The notes beneath the pieces were generated by a model, which saw only the letters and a program-made list of their open reading frames with translations, did no database searches and was not told the origin of the DNA. A program made the position numbers and the translations under genes. A stretch of 64,000 nt of DNA from Aselliscus stoliczkanus (taxonomy: Eukaryota > Chordata > Mammalia > Chiroptera > Hipposideridae), in NCBI GenBank assembly GCA_033961575.1, contig CM066737.1, positions 49,018,771 through 49,082,770 on the forward strand. The letters run 5' to 3'. Of the stretch, positions 63,794 through 64,000 are shown in pieces; positions within the stretch are counted from its first letter, which is position 1, and the number at the start of each line of letters is the position of its first letter.

Positions 63794-64000
63794 AAGAATT
63801 TGTTCACAGCAAAGGAAATCATCAACAAAATGAAAAGTTATCCTACTGAATGAGAGAAGATATTTGCCAATGATATACTGATATTGGGTCAATATCCAAA
63901 TTTTAGGGGGAAAACCCATACAGTTCACACTAAAAAAACCAAACAATCCAATTAAACAATGGGCAGAGGAATTGAATAACCATTTCTCCAAACAGGACAT

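Larger units (their letters stand above)
55020..64000 (+). mobile_element. Long L1 (+), full order, SINE-riddled, runs off the end
   Basis: It contains a 5' UTR (about 55020-58000, GC-richer), ORF1 (about 58010-59280), ORF2 endonuclease (about 59380-60900), reverse transcriptase (about 61600-62760) and C-terminal sequence to the window edge. ORF2 landmarks include 'NIYAPNIGAPEYAKQILTDI' and GDFNTQLTP (60539-60856), and '[20 protein letters not shown]'-type sequence (61395-61589). The reverse-transcriptase YADD box has decayed ('acttgcagatgacatgatac' near 62602, preceded by a stop). Mariner, MITE and eight SINE insertions interrupt it. No frame is intact. Confidence 0.87.

Overview
This is mammalian genomic DNA, most likely from a bat and from the X chromosome. 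Two exons of the doublecortin gene (DCX) lie on the + strand at 19890-20027 and 50042-50136, separated by an intron of about 30 kb. They encode the Ser/Pro/Thr-rich tail that follows the second doublecortin domain. The upstream exons and the last coding exon are outside the window or were not found. No other host gene was recognised. DCX is X-linked in mammals, and the heavy L1 load fits an X chromosome. The bat assignment rests on tRNA-headed SINEs that start GGCCGGCC, including VES-like copies with an AATAAA/TCTTT tail. The genus cannot be fixed from this sequence alone.

Layout. 1-980: upstream intron. 981-4733: internally deleted L1 (+). 4743-8519: decayed endogenous retrovirus (-) with two LTRs and a 5-bp target duplication. 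8525-19345: an L1 (+) split by a near full-length L1 (-) at 9546-18258. 19890-20027: first DCX exon, with two competing 5' splice sites 15 nt apart. 20609-20719: a small retrocopy of an LTR transcript. 24422-25097: truncated L1 (-). 25891-31825: three L1s nested inside one another (-). 33936-36087: L1 (-) with a perfect 14-bp target duplication. 40336-48025: one L1 (+) and two L1s (-), also nested. 50042-50136: second DCX exon. 50137-55020: intron with old repeats and one mariner-like MITE. 55020-64000: a long L1 (+) carrying a mariner deletion copy, a small palindromic MITE and eight SINE insertions.

About two dozen SINEs are present in three head types. Many have clean target-site duplications of 8-19 bp, so the insertion order can be read directly. 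Three mariner-related families are visible: an 81-bp palindromic MITE in two copies, a 211-bp MITE, and a 549-bp deletion copy of an autonomous element. All L1, mariner and retroviral reading frames seen here are broken or partial.

The window shows no operon-like or multi-gene system. It is a gene tail embedded in transposon layers. The points most worth following are the DCX splice choice, the hairpin MITE 191 bp upstream of the second exon, SINE tail sharing, and the mariner fossils.
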